The notes below the pieces were generated by a model that saw only the letters and a list, made by a program, of their open reading frames with translations, ran no database searches and was not told the origin of the DNA. 64,000 bases of DNA. Origin: Streptomyces sp. ISL-100. Its GTDB lineage: Bacteria > Actinomycetota > Actinomycetes > Streptomycetales > Streptomycetaceae. This document shows, piece by piece, positions 9,987 to 18,991 of the stretch; position 1 is the stretch's first letter, and each line of letters opens with the position of its first letter. Both the position numbers and the translations under genes were made by a program. The DNA lies in the NCBI RefSeq assembly GCF_018614615.1, contig NZ_JAGGOK010000070.1:1-64000 (forward strand), in the 5' to 3' direction.

Positions 9987-10840
9987 CCGCCCCGACGACC
10001 GAGCAGTCCCTCACCGCGCCGGTGACGGAACCCCGAGCCCGGTTCGGCGACCTCGTCGCCGCCGAGTGGCTGAAGCTGTGGTCGCTGCGCTCGACGCCCT
10101 GGGCGCTCCTGATCAGCGCACTGGCCGTCATCGCGTTCAACGTGTTCACTGCCTACGACCACTACCGTTACTGGTACGAGTACGACGCGCTCGCCCGGGC
10201 CGAATTCGTCAGTCGCGGCATCGCGACGGCCGACGCCTTCACCGGCAACGCCGCCACGGCCCTGCTGCTCGCGGCCGGCTCCATCGGTGCGGTCTCGATC
10301 ACCAGCGAGTACAGCACCGGGCTGATCCGCACGACCTTCGCGGCCGTACCGGCCCGCCGCTCGGTACTGGCGGCCAAAGTCGTCGTCATGGCGGTGGTCA
10401 TGACCGTGTTCGGCGCCGTCGTCGCGGCGGCTTCGTTCGGTCTGACCCAGGCGATCCTGTCCGGGCGGGACGCCGCGGCCTCGATCGGTTCCCCGGGCGC
10501 ACTGCGCGTCGTCGTGGCCTCCACACTGCTCGCGCCGGTCGCCGCGCTCGTCGGTCTGGCTCTCGGCGCCGTCATCCGGCACAGCGCGGGCGCCGTGATG
10601 GGCTCCTTCGCCATCCTGCTGGTTGTGCCCACGGCACTCAGCGACGACCGTTACCTGCCGGCCGTCATCGATCACGTGCTGCCCTACAGCGCTTGGATGC
10701 GCCTGTCCGATCTCGCCTACGATCCCAACGTCGGCCACCCCTACCCGTGGACGGTCGCCGGCGCATGGGTCGTGCTCGCGGCCTGGGCGCTCGTCGCCGC
10801 CGTCCTCGCCGTGACCACCGTGCACCGCCGCGACCAATGA
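9983..10840 (+). CDS. ABC exporter membrane subunit
   Basis: A 285-residue polytopic membrane protein, translationally coupled to the ATPase. After a polar N-terminus it has about six hydrophobic segments, starting at about residues 40-55 (ALLISALAVIAFNVF) and ending with a C-terminal helix rich in A/L/V. The short-arm sequence TSEYSTGLIRTTFAAVPAR is typical of ABC-2-type permeases. It would form the pore partner of the upstream ATPase. A strong terminator follows 20 bases after the stop. Confidence 0.88.
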   Translation: MTAPTTEQSLTAPVTEPRARFGDLVAAEWLKLWSLRSTPWALLISALAVIAFNVFTAYDHYRYWYEYDALARAEFVSRGIATADAFTGNAATALLLAAGSIGAVSITSEYSTGLIRTTFAAVPARRSVLAAKVVVMAVVMTVFGAVVAAASFGLTQAILSGRDAAASIGSPGALRVVVASTLLAPVAALVGLALGAVIRHSAGAVMGSFAILLVVPTALSDDRYLPAVIDHVLPYSAWMRLSDLAYDPNVGHPYPWTVAGAWVVLAAWALVAAVLAVTTVHRRDQ

Positions 10841-10862
10841 GCGCGTAACCCGTCATGACGAC

Positions 10863-10898
10863 GACCGGCCTCCGCTGCTTGGGCAGCGGAGGCCGGTC
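10863..10898 (+). terminator. Rho-independent-type terminator after the ABC genes
   Basis: 16-bp perfect inverted repeat: arms GACCGGCCTCCGCTGC and its complement around a 4-base loop, followed by CTGTTTC. It separates the ABC operon from the StrR-controlled operon. Confidence 0.85.
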
Positions 10899-11252
10899 TG
10901 TTTCGTGGCGACGCGCATGCGTTCCCGCGCTGCCCGGTGCTGTTCAACTGCCGCAGTAACGCAGTTGAACAATGCGCCCGCGCCAGGAGAGCCCGCCCAT
11001 CGCTTCCGCTTGTGTGTTCAAGCGTCGTGAGGATGCAGAGTCTTGATCGACCGTGTGGCGCGGGCCATCCTCGGATAGGAGAGCACCCTGTGTGCGGCGA
11101 GCCGGATGTGATTTCGTCGGCGCACTGAACTTCAGGTCTGTGTGTTTTCCCTGTGGTTGTCTGTTTTCTCTGCGGTCCGGTGTGGCGCCATGGGTAATTT
11201 GCGGTGTGTCTCGGGCCGGTAAAAACGTTTTCGGTTCTCCTGGAGGGATGGG
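10899..11252 (+). promoter_or_regulatory. Leader region of the biosynthetic operon
   Basis: About 350 bases without a credible gene. It holds the StrR-type site at 10942-10970 and then a T-rich stretch (about 11130-11240) that probably contains the promoter and 5' leader. I cannot assign -35/-10 boxes with confidence. It ends with a good ribosome site, TGGAGGG, before the GTG at 11253. Confidence 0.55.
10942..10970. promoter_or_regulatory. StrR-type activator binding site upstream of the Hpg/diamino-acid operon
   Basis: Perfect inverted repeat GTTCAACTG, 11 bases, CAGTTGAAC. This matches the known StrR operator pattern (GTTCRACTG-N11-CAGTYGAAC) in arms and spacer. It lies about 280 bases before the first gene of the eight-gene operon, whose promoter must lie between. 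The StrR-family activator at 31.8-32.9 kb is the obvious ligand. Confidence 0.85.
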
Positions 11253-12842
11253 GTGCAGATGTCTGATGAGCAGGTGTTTCTGCGGTCGAAGGTCATAATT
11301 GAGCCGCTGGTGGACAGGTTCGTCGCCCAGCCGCACACGCTGGCGCCGATCGAGGCGGCGATGAATCTGGCATTCCTGCATGTACCGCTGCTGGAGTCGT
11401 ATCTGCAGTCTCCGCAGGTTCATGTCGCGGCCAGTAACAACCCGGAGCTGCGCGGCGGCTACTTCATCAATATCGCGGAGGAGCGTGCCGACGAGGTGCG
11501 CGATCTGCTGTCCGCGATCAAGCAGGACCGGGCAGACATGCTGCGCTTCGCCGAGGCGATCGCCGCCGGCCAGGAGCTGCTGCGGGCGAACGCGACCGGA
11601 TTCGATCTGACTCCGCTGTACCCGAAGCTGCCGCCGGAGCTGGGCGGCCTGGTCGAGCTGGCGTACGACACCAACAACCAGGCGCAGATGCGTTTCATGG
11701 AGCCGGTGATCTACAAGAGCCCCGTCTACACCGAGGCACGCCAGTCGGTGCAGCTCTCGTTCGAGACCGGGATCGAGCGTCCGTTCATCCTGAGCACGCC
11801 GAGGCTGAAGTCACCGGACGTTCTGGAGCTGGATATCCCGTTCCGGCACGCGGGACTTGAGGAGCTGTTCAAGACCCGAGTACGTCCGACCACACTGGGC
11901 CACCTGCGCGAGGCGCTGGAGCTCGACGACGCGCAGGCGGCTCAGCTGTCCACCATGCTGAGTGCGCGGCCCAGCCTCGCCGAGGACCGTCACATCGAGG
12001 GCGGCGGCCGTATCCGGTACTTCGGGCATGCCTGTCTGGTCCTGCAGACGCCCGAGGCAGCCATCGTCACCGACCCGTTCATCAGCGCGGACAGCACCGC
12101 CGGCGACCGGTACACCCTGGACGACCTGCCGGACTTCATTGACCTGGTCCTCATCACGCACGGCCACCAGGACCACATCGTGCTGGAGACGCTGCTGCAG
12201 CTGCGCGGGCGTGTCGGCGCGATCGTCGTGCCGCGGTCCTCGCGCGGCAACCTGGCCGACCCGTCGATCGCCCTGATGCTCAAGCACCAGGGCTTCCCGG
12301 TCATCGAGGTCGACGACTTCGATGAAGTGGAGTTCCCGGGAGGCAAGATCACCGCGACCCCGTTCCTGGGTGAGCACTGCGACCTGGACATCCGCGGCAA
12401 GTCGACCTACTGGGCCGAGCTCGCCGGCAAGAAGATCTACATCGGCGCCGACTCCTCGGGCATCGACCCCTCTCTCTACCGCTATGTGAAGGGGCACCTG
12501 GGTACGGCCGACTACGCCTTCCTGGGCATGGAGTGCGACGGTGCGCCGCTGACCTGGCTCTACCAGGCGCTGCTGACCATCCCGGTCACCAAGAAGATGA
12601 GCAACTCGCGCAAGCTCTCCGGCTCGAACGCCGAGCAGGCCGCCGCGATCATGACCGAGCTGGGCGCCAAGGAGGCGTACATCTACGCCATGGGCGAGGA
12701 GGACTGGCTCGGCCACGTCATGGCCACCACGTACACCGAGGACACCTACCAGATCAAGCAGATCGACGAGTTCCTGGCGTGGTGCGCCGACCGCAACATC
12801 AAGGCGGGACACCTCTTCAAGCAGCAGGAGTGGCGCTGGTAG
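11253..12842 (+). CDS. CmlA-type diiron beta-hydroxylase of an NRPS-bound amino acid
   Basis: 529 residues, the length of CmlA, the chloramphenicol hydroxylase that beta-hydroxylates a PCP-tethered amino acid. The N-terminal 240 residues are the CmlA-like domain; the rest is a metallo-beta-lactamase fold with HGHQDH at 303-308, almost the register of the CmlA diiron ligands (305-310). Later ligand candidates sit in FLGEHCDLD, GADSSG and GHVMATTY. Relatives install beta-hydroxytyrosine or hydroxy-Asn in some glycopeptide and ramoplanin-type pathways. The substrate here is unknown: Hpg, Asp or a residue loaded upstream. It is first in the operon, behind the StrR site. The GTG start has GGAGGG six bases upstream; ATG 11259 is an alternative. 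Confidence 0.9.
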   Translation: MQMSDEQVFLRSKVIIEPLVDRFVAQPHTLAPIEAAMNLAFLHVPLLESYLQSPQVHVAASNNPELRGGYFINIAEERADEVRDLLSAIKQDRADMLRFAEAIAAGQELLRANATGFDLTPLYPKLPPELGGLVELAYDTNNQAQMRFMEPVIYKSPVYTEARQSVQLSFETGIERPFILSTPRLKSPDVLELDIPFRHAGLEELFKTRVRPTTLGHLREALELDDAQAAQLSTMLSARPSLAEDRHIEGGGRIRYFGHACLVLQTPEAAIVTDPFISADSTAGDRYTLDDLPDFIDLVLITHGHQDHIVLETLLQLRGRVGAIVVPRSSRGNLADPSIALMLKHQGFPVIEVDDFDEVEFPGGKITATPFLGEHCDLDIRGKSTYWAELAGKKIYIGADSSGIDPSLYRYVKGHLGTADYAFLGMECDGAPLTWLYQALLTIPVTKKMSNSRKLSGSNAEQAAAIMTELGAKEAYIYAMGEEDWLGHVMATTYTEDTYQIKQIDEFLAWCADRNIKAGHLFKQQEWRW

Positions 12843-12921
12843 CGAGGTGTTCCCACACCCCGGCGAAACCTGACGAGCACGCACCGACTTCTGGCGACCA
12901 GCCCCTTCAGGAGGTACTTCC

Positions 12922-13944
12922 ATGGCTGTGCACGACATTGCGTACGCTGAGTTGTACACGAAAGACAAAGTGTCCACTGTCAACTACTTTGTCTCGGCCA
13001 TGGGCTTCACACCGGTCGCGGACTCCGTGGAGGTCGACAGAAGTTCGGTGCTGCTTCGTCAGGGCGAGGTGCAAGTGGTCGTCACCTCGGGCCGGGGTAT
13101 CTGGAAGTTCCTGGATGACCACGGGGATGGCATCGCCGATATCGCGATGACGTGCGACGACGTGACGGCGACCTGCGAGGCGGCGGTGGCAGCCGGCGCC
13201 AAGGTGGCCGACTCCGTGCAGGGCAACCCGGTCGTGTCGGGGTTCGGCGACGTCTCCCACACCCTGCTCCCCCTGGTCGAGAGCCCCGCGAGCCGACTGC
13301 CCAAGGGCCGTAGCTGGGTCGACACCCCGCAGCCGCCCGCCCGGCCGGCGGAGCGGATCCAGCTCCTCGATCACGTAGCGATCTGCCTCGAAGGGGGCAG
13401 CCTCGAGCGTTACGCCGATTTCTATCGCGACGCCTTCGGTTTCTCCCGCTTCTCCTCGGAGTACGTCGCCGTCGGGGGCCAGGCGATGGACTCGGTCGTC
13501 GTGCGCAGCGCGTCCGAACGCGTCATATTCACCCTGGTCGCACCGGATCCCGGGAAGGAGCCGGGACAGCTCGACGCCTTCCTGGAGCGCAACGGCGGCC
13601 AGGGAGTGCAGCACCTCGCGTTCCTGGTCGAGGACATCGTTCCGGCCGTTCACGAATTCCGGGACCGCGGTGTGGAGTTCCTCAGCACCCCGGACTCGTA
13701 CTACGACCTGCTCGCCGAGCGGATCCCTGAGACCGGGCAGCAGATCGCGGCGCTGAGGGACGCGCAGGTACTGGCCGACCGCGACGAGTGGGGCCACCTC
13801 CTGCAGCTGTTCAGCCGCTCCCCGTATCAGCGCAACACTCTCTTCTTCGAGCTCATCCAGCGCGAGGGCTCCCGGGGATTCGGCAGTGCCAACATCCGGG
13901 CCCTGTACGAAGCGGTGGAGCGCGACCGGCTGACCGCCGGATGA
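12922..13944 (+). CDS. hmaS: 4-hydroxymandelate synthase (HmaS)
   Basis: Non-heme Fe(II) dioxygenase that turns 4-hydroxyphenylpyruvate into 4-hydroxymandelate, the first committed step to Hpg. 340 residues in two vicinal-oxygen-chelate halves. The iron triad is visible as His151 (LLDHVA), His231 (GVQHLA) and Glu310 (LFFELI). The segments HGDGIADIAM, GGQAMDS and YYDLLAERI resemble the HmaS enzymes of glycopeptide clusters more than housekeeping HPPD, and the next gene encodes the following two pathway steps. The ATG is preceded by CAGGAGG. It overlaps the next gene by 4 bases (ATGA). Confidence 0.92.
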   Translation: MAVHDIAYAELYTKDKVSTVNYFVSAMGFTPVADSVEVDRSSVLLRQGEVQVVVTSGRGIWKFLDDHGDGIADIAMTCDDVTATCEAAVAAGAKVADSVQGNPVVSGFGDVSHTLLPLVESPASRLPKGRSWVDTPQPPARPAERIQLLDHVAICLEGGSLERYADFYRDAFGFSRFSSEYVAVGGQAMDSVVVRSASERVIFTLVAPDPGKEPGQLDAFLERNGGQGVQHLAFLVEDIVPAVHEFRDRGVEFLSTPDSYYDLLAERIPETGQQIAALRDAQVLADRDEWGHLLQLFSRSPYQRNTLFFELIQREGSRGFGSANIRALYEAVERDRLTAG

Positions 13945-16394
13945 GCGACGCAGGCTCCACCACCGCCGGGAGCCCGATCACCCTTGCCGACTACGCGGCC
14001 GAGGCGCGGCGGGGCATGGATCCCGCCGTCTGGGACTTCCTCGAAGGAGGCGCGGGGGAGGAGCGGACCCTCGCGGCCAACCTGGAGGTCTTCGACCGGA
14101 CGAGGATCCGCCCGCGGGTGCTTACCGGCCTGGGCGTGCCCGACACCAAGACCGAGATTCTCGGACGGACCTGGGCGGCGCCGCTCGCCGTCGCGCCGAT
14201 GGCCTATCACACGTTGGCTGACCCGGAGGGCGAGGTCGCGACGGCACGCGGCGCGGGAGCGGCCGGTGGTGTCCCGCTCGTCGTGAGCACCTTCGCCAGC
14301 CGTACGTTCGAGGACATCGCCGCAGCCGCCGCCGGCCCCCTCTGGCTCCAGGTGTACTGCTTTCGCGACCGCTCCACGACGCGGCAGCTCGTCGAACGCG
14401 CCGAGCGGGCCGGCTTCGAGGCACTGGTTCTCACGGTGGACGCACCCCGGCTCGGCCGCCGGTTGCGCGACCTGCGCAACGACTTCCGGCTGCCGCCGGG
14501 GACCGGGCCGGCCAACCTCAGCGGCACCGGCTTCTCCTCACCCAGCGGTCATGCCCTCGCCGAATTCGATTCTTCCCTCGACTGGTCCGTGATCGAGTGG
14601 CTGCGCTCTGCCAGCTCGATGCCCGTACTGCTCAAGGGCATTCTCACCGCCACCGACGCCCGGCAGGCGATCGACGGGGGTGCCGACGGCATCGTGGTGT
14701 CGAACCACGGCGGCCGACAGCTGGACGGCGCCCCGGCGACGCTCGAGGTGCTGCCGGAGATCGCCGGAGCGGTCGCGGGGGCCTGCCCGGTGCTCCTCGA
14801 CGGCGGGATACGCCGCGGGGCAGACGTACTGGCATCCCTGGCCCTGGGCGCGGACGCGGTGCTCCTCGGACGCCCTGTGCTGCACGGGCTGGCCGCCGGC
14901 AGGGAGGAGGGGGTGGAGCGTGTTCTGGGCATCCTCACCGACGAACTGACAGAGGCCATGACGCTCACCGGCACCCGTTCCGTCGCCGACGCGGGGCCCG
15001 GACTGGTGCAGGCCCAGCCGGGTGGCGCGCGGATGTCCGGCACGGCGCCCGCACCCATGGTGCCTGCCCGTACGGTCCCGAGGCCGGCGGCCGCGGACGA
15101 TGGTGGGCTGCGGAAGCAGGACCTGCACGGCAGCGTCCGCGACCCGGTGCTCGACACGATGAACTTCCTCAACGAGATCACCCACCGCTACCCCGAGGCG
15201 ATCTCGTTCGCGCCCGGCCGCCCGTACGACGGCTTCTTCGAGACCGAGCAGATCTTCACGTACCTCCGCCGCTACGTGGACCACCTCGCCGAGGGCGGGG
15301 ACTCACCCGGCCAGATCCGCTCCGCGCTCTTCCAGTACGGCCCGACCAGTGGCCAGATCCGCGAACTGATCGCCGACTCGCTGCGCCTGGACGAGGGCAT
15401 CGACGTACCCGCGGAATCCATCGTGGTCACGGTCGGCTGTCAGGAGGCGATGTTCCTCGCGGTACGGGCGCTCATCTCGGGGCCCGAGGACGTGCTGCTG
15501 GTCTCCAGCCCCTGCTATGTGGGCATCACCGGCGCGGCCCGCCTGCTCGACGTCGTACCGACCGCTGTCGAGGAGGGCGAAGGCGGATTCCGTTGTGCCG
15601 ATCTCGAGGCGGCGATCCTTGCCGAGCGCGCGCGAGGACGCCGGCCCCGGGCCTTCTACGTCGTTCCCGACCACTCCAACCCCTCCGGCACCACCATGTC
15701 CCTGGAAGCGCGCCGGGAGCTTCTCGACCTGGCCGCCCGTCAGGACATTCTGATCCTGGAAGACAGCCCCTACCGGATGGTCAGCCCGGGGAAGCAGCTG
15801 CCGACCCTCAAGTCCCTCGACCGTGAGCGCAGAGTCGTTCACCTGGGGTCGCTCTCCAAGACGCTCTTTCCGGGCGCCCGGGTGGGTTTCGCCGTCGCGG
15901 ACCAGCTCGTCGTGGACAGCGCGGGCCGAACCGGACTGCTGGCGGACGAACTCACCAGGATCAAGAGCATGGTGACGGTGAACACCTCACCGGTGAGCCA
16001 GGCCGTCGTGGCGGGCATGCTCCTCTCCGCCAACGGCGGGACCGCGCAACTCAACACCAGGACGGCCGCGTACTACGGCGACGCGATGCGCGTAACGCTT
16101 CAGCAGCTCGAGGAGTGCTTCCCCGAGGACGAGCGGGCAGCGCTCGGCGTCAAGTGGAACAAGCCCGCCGGAGGATTCTTCCTGGCGCTCAGTGTTCCCT
16201 TTCGCGCGGACAATGCCGCGCTGGTGCGTTCCGCGGAGGAGTTCGGAGTCATCTGGACGCCGATGTCGTACTTCTACCCCCAGGGCGGCGGAGAGCACAC
16301 CCTCCGGCTGTCCGTCAGCTACCTGACACACGAGCAGATCGCGGAAGGCATCGCACGGCTCGCGCGTTTCGTCAGAGCCGCGGGTGAGGGGTGA
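13941..16394 (+). CDS. Fused hydroxymandelate oxidase - Hpg transaminase (Hmo-HpgT)
   Basis: One uninterrupted 817-residue reading frame joins two enzymes that are usually separate. Residues about 1-355 are an FMN alpha-hydroxyacid oxidase (VSNHGGRQL, catalytic His about 256; LLDGGIRRGADVLASLALGA), oxidizing hydroxymandelate to hydroxybenzoylformate. After a Pro/Ala-rich linker (about 355-385), residues 385-817 are a fold-type I aminotransferase (NPSGTT; PLP lysine in GSLSKTLFPG, about 640), which makes Hpg using Tyr as usual donor and returns HPP to HmaS. The ATG overlaps the hmaS stop; an upstream ATG at 13788 lies inside hmaS and is not used. Family calls are firm; channelling is inference. 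Confidence 0.93.
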   Translation: MSDAGSTTAGSPITLADYAAEARRGMDPAVWDFLEGGAGEERTLAANLEVFDRTRIRPRVLTGLGVPDTKTEILGRTWAAPLAVAPMAYHTLADPEGEVATARGAGAAGGVPLVVSTFASRTFEDIAAAAAGPLWLQVYCFRDRSTTRQLVERAERAGFEALVLTVDAPRLGRRLRDLRNDFRLPPGTGPANLSGTGFSSPSGHALAEFDSSLDWSVIEWLRSASSMPVLLKGILTATDARQAIDGGADGIVVSNHGGRQLDGAPATLEVLPEIAGAVAGACPVLLDGGIRRGADVLASLALGADAVLLGRPVLHGLAAGREEGVERVLGILTDELTEAMTLTGTRSVADAGPGLVQAQPGGARMSGTAPAPMVPARTVPRPAAADDGGLRKQDLHGSVRDPVLDTMNFLNEITHRYPEAISFAPGRPYDGFFETEQIFTYLRRYVDHLAEGGDSPGQIRSALFQYGPTSGQIRELIADSLRLDEGIDVPAESIVVTVGCQEAMFLAVRALISGPEDVLLVSSPCYVGITGAARLLDVVPTAVEEGEGGFRCADLEAAILAERARGRRPRAFYVVPDHSNPSGTTMSLEARRELLDLAARQDILILEDSPYRMVSPGKQLPTLKSLDRERRVVHLGSLSKTLFPGARVGFAVADQLVVDSAGRTGLLADELTRIKSMVTVNTSPVSQAVVAGMLLSANGGTAQLNTRTAAYYGDAMRVTLQQLEECFPEDERAALGVKWNKPAGGFFLALSVPFRADNAALVRSAEEFGVIWTPMSYFYPQGGGEHTLRLSVSYLTHEQIAEGIARLARFVRAAGEG

Positions 16395-16442
16395 TCACGT
16401 TCTGACGTGTTGTTGTCCGCCCCGAACCCCAGGAGCTCCACC

Positions 16443-17519
16443 ATGCCGGTGACCACTCGGACGTACCACTCGATCACCGAGGCGCAGATGATGCCGCGCC
16501 TGATCCGCCTCGGCCCCAACCTGTACGGTGCGGCCTTCACCCTGATGAAGCTGCTGCCCGCCACCTACATCCTCCAGCGCGCCGATGAGCGCGGTGAGCT
16601 GGGCCCCGGCACCGTGATCGTGGAGACGACGTCCGGTACCTTCGGGCTGGCCCTGGCGATGCAGGCGGCGCTGCTGAAACGCGAGCTCATCCTCGTCAGC
16701 GATCCTGCCATCGACGCGAACCTGTACCGGCGACTGACCGACCTCGGCGCCAAGGTCGAGATCTGCCCGGAGCCCGCTCCGGTCGGCGGATTCCAGGAGG
16801 CGCGGCTGCGCAGGCTCGCCGAGATCCGAGCCGAGCTGCCCGACACCTTCTGCCCCGAGCAGTACAGCAACCCCGACAACCCGCGCTCGTACTCAGTGGT
16901 CGCGGAGCAACTCTCCCAGGCCCTCGGCACGGTCGACTGCGTCGTCGGCCCGGTCGGTTCCGGCGGCTCCATGTGCGGCACTGTGCGCGGCCTTCGCGAG
17001 CGTAGTGACCACACCCTTGCCATCGGCGTCGACAGTCACCGCAGCGTCCTGTTCGGCCAGCCCGACGGTGAGCGCCCGCTGCGCGGCATCGGCAACAGCC
17101 TGTGGCCCGCCAACCTCGACCACAGCGTCTTCGACGAGGTCCACTGGTGCTCGGCCGGCGAGGCCTACGCCCAGGCCCGCGACCTGCACGCCCGGCATGC
17201 CCTCTTCCAGGGGCCCACGAGCGGCGCCGCGTACCTGGTCGCCCGGTGGTGGGCGGAGCGCCACCCCGACCAGCAGTGCGTCGTCATGCTCCCCGACGAG
17301 GGCTACCGCTACCAGGCAACGGTGTACGACGACGCGTGGCTCGCCGACAACGGTCATCTGCTCGCGGAAGCCGGCAAGCCGGTCGAGCCCGTGACCGTCG
17401 ACGGACCCGATCAGGCCGACGACAGCTGGACCCGCCTCGCCTGGGGCCGCCGCTCCTACGACGAGGTACGGGGCACCGTGCCCCGCTTCTCCACCTCTTC
17501 CGCCGAGCGGACCCTGTGA
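16443..17519 (+). CDS. Cysteine-synthase-like PLP enzyme, probable 2,3-diaminobutyrate pathway
   Basis: A 358-residue fold-type II PLP protein. The likely Schiff-base lysine is in FTLMKLLPATYIL and the phosphate/substrate loop is ETTSGTFGLALA, where the CysK TSGNTG motif has lost Asn. A second glycine loop is VGPVGSGGSMCG. Relatives use an activated Ser/Thr (phosphate leaving group) and an amine, as SbnA does with O-phosphoserine and Glu. With the threonine-kinase-like gene at 23.6 kb and the adjacent lyase, the likely reaction is O-phosphothreonine plus an amino donor such as Asp, giving a beta-substituted adduct. The ATG has AGGAG upstream; the stop overlaps the next start. Confidence 0.82.
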   Translation: MPVTTRTYHSITEAQMMPRLIRLGPNLYGAAFTLMKLLPATYILQRADERGELGPGTVIVETTSGTFGLALAMQAALLKRELILVSDPAIDANLYRRLTDLGAKVEICPEPAPVGGFQEARLRRLAEIRAELPDTFCPEQYSNPDNPRSYSVVAEQLSQALGTVDCVVGPVGSGGSMCGTVRGLRERSDHTLAIGVDSHRSVLFGQPDGERPLRGIGNSLWPANLDHSVFDEVHWCSAGEAYAQARDLHARHALFQGPTSGAAYLVARWWAERHPDQQCVVMLPDEGYRYQATVYDDAWLADNGHLLAEAGKPVEPVTVDGPDQADDSWTRLAWGRRSYDEVRGTVPRFSTSSAERTL

Positions 17520-18991
17520 TGACGGGCACCGGGCGGCTCACCCGCATCCTGGGCCCGCGCACCCGCCGCGTCGTCTACGGCGAACCCGGCCCCGACGAGA
17601 TCCGCCGCGAGCTGGAGCTCACCAGCACCGTCGACCTCGCGCACGTCGTGATGCTGACCGAGGCCGGGCTGCTCCCCGCGCCCGCGGCCGCCGCACTCCT
17701 CGCACAGATCAAAAGCCTGCGCGCGAACGGCTTCCGGGAGCTGTACGGCCTCGACGCGCCCCGTGGCCTCTACCTCATGTACGAGGGCCACCTGGTGGCC
17801 GAACTGGGAACGGACATCGGCGGAAAGCTGCACACCGGGCGCTCCCGCAACGACATCAAGGCGACCATCACGTCGATCAGGCTGCGCGGCGAGCTGACCG
17901 ACCTGCTGGGCGACCTCCTGCGCCTCCAGGCCGCGCTGCTGTCCCGCGCCCGGGTTCACCGCGACGTCGTCATGCCCGTCTACACCCACTTCCAGCCCGC
18001 GATGCCCATTGGCTACGGCTACTACCTCGCCGGCCTCGCGACCGCGCTCGACCGCGACATCGCCGCCCTGCGGCACGCCGTCGACGAGCTGCGTCGCTGT
18101 CCGCTGGGCGCGGGCGCCGTGGCGGGCACCGACCTGCCCATCGAACCGGCGCGCACCGCCGCCCTGCTGGGCTTCACCGAGCCGCCGCTGCACGCCACCG
18201 ACGCGGTGGCCGCTCGCGACACCGTGCTGCGCGCGCTCGCGGCGGTCGCCTCGGCCGGACTGACCCTCAGCCGCCTCGCCACCGACCTCCAGCTGTGGAG
18301 CACCCAGGAGTTCGGCTTCATCGAGTTCCCCGAGCGGCTCGTCGGCGGCAGCTCGGCCATGCCGCAGAAGCGCAACGCCTTCCTGCTCGAACACGTCAAG
18401 GGGAAGGCCGCGGTCGCCGTCGGCGCCTGGACGGCGTCGGCGTCCGCCATGAAGTCGACGCCTTTCACGAACTCCATCGAGGTCGGCACGGAAGCGGTCG
18501 CCGTGGCCTGGCCCGCGTTCGCCGCCGTACACGACTCCGTGCTGCTCGCACAGGTCCTCGTCACCGGGGCCCGGCCGGACGCCGCGCGCATGGAACAGCG
18601 CGCGAGGGAAAGCTTCGTGACCGCGACGGTGATCGCCAACCGGCTGGTCGCCCAGGGCGTGCCGTTCCGTACCGCGCACCATGTCGTGGGCGCCGCCGTC
18701 CGGGAGGCCGTCGAGGCCGGGGACACCGAACTGACCAAAATCACGCTGCCGGACGGTGTGCTGACGGACATGGGCGCCGAACTCCCCTCCCTGCGCGACG
18801 TGGTCGCCGCCCACAACCGGGGTGGGGGCCCCGGCGAGTGCGACAGGGTGGTGAGCGTCCTGCGACAGGCTCTCGCCGCCCACAGCGACTGGCTCACCGC
18901 CCACCGGACCCGCGTACGCGAAGCGGGCCGGGAGCTGGACGCGGCGGTCGACGCCGTCGTGGCACAACACGGAACTGGAGGCACCGCGTGA
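17519..18991 (+). CDS. Argininosuccinate-lyase-like enzyme
   Basis: 490 residues of the fumarase/aspartase superfamily. The signature GGSSAMPQKRN (about residue 279), the HTGRSRND segment and the THFQPAMPIGYG segment (catalytic-His region) match argininosuccinate lyases. It starts on the stop of the PLP gene (TGATG) and overlaps the ATP-grasp gene (GTGA), so it belongs to the pathway rather than to arginine synthesis. The simplest role is to eliminate fumarate from an aspartyl adduct made by the PLP enzyme, leaving 2,3-diaminobutyrate; similar kinase/synthase/lyase trios are proposed for this residue in friulimicin and uridyl-peptide clusters. The role is inferred, the family is clear. Confidence 0.85.
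   Translation: MTGTGRLTRILGPRTRRVVYGEPGPDEIRRELELTSTVDLAHVVMLTEAGLLPAPAAAALLAQIKSLRANGFRELYGLDAPRGLYLMYEGHLVAELGTDIGGKLHTGRSRNDIKATITSIRLRGELTDLLGDLLRLQAALLSRARVHRDVVMPVYTHFQPAMPIGYGYYLAGLATALDRDIAALRHAVDELRRCPLGAGAVAGTDLPIEPARTAALLGFTEPPLHATDAVAARDTVLRALAAVASAGLTLSRLATDLQLWSTQEFGFIEFPERLVGGSSAMPQKRNAFLLEHVKGKAAVAVGAWTASASAMKSTPFTNSIEVGTEAVAVAWPAFAAVHDSVLLAQVLVTGARPDAARMEQRARESFVTATVIANRLVAQGVPFRTAHHVVGAAVREAVEAGDTELTKITLPDGVLTDMGAELPSLRDVVAAHNRGGGPGECDRVVSVLRQALAAHSDWLTAHRTRVREAGRELDAAVDAVVAQHGTGGTA

Noticed and set aside
13788..13940. Longer start for the Hmo-HpgT protein
   Set aside because: The extra residues lie inside hmaS in another frame; the ATG overlapping the hmaS stop matches the family N-terminus.
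16443..17519. SbnA/SbnB-type 2,3-diaminopropionate pathway
   Set aside because: No ornithine-cyclodeaminase-like SbnB gene is present, and the operon has a threonine-kinase-like gene and a lyase instead.
17519..18991. Nitrosuccinate lyase (CreD-type) instead of an argininosuccinate-lyase-like enzyme
   Set aside because: CreD works with the flavin enzyme CreE, which is absent; the argininosuccinate-lyase signature and the kinase/PLP neighbours fit diaminobutyrate formation better.
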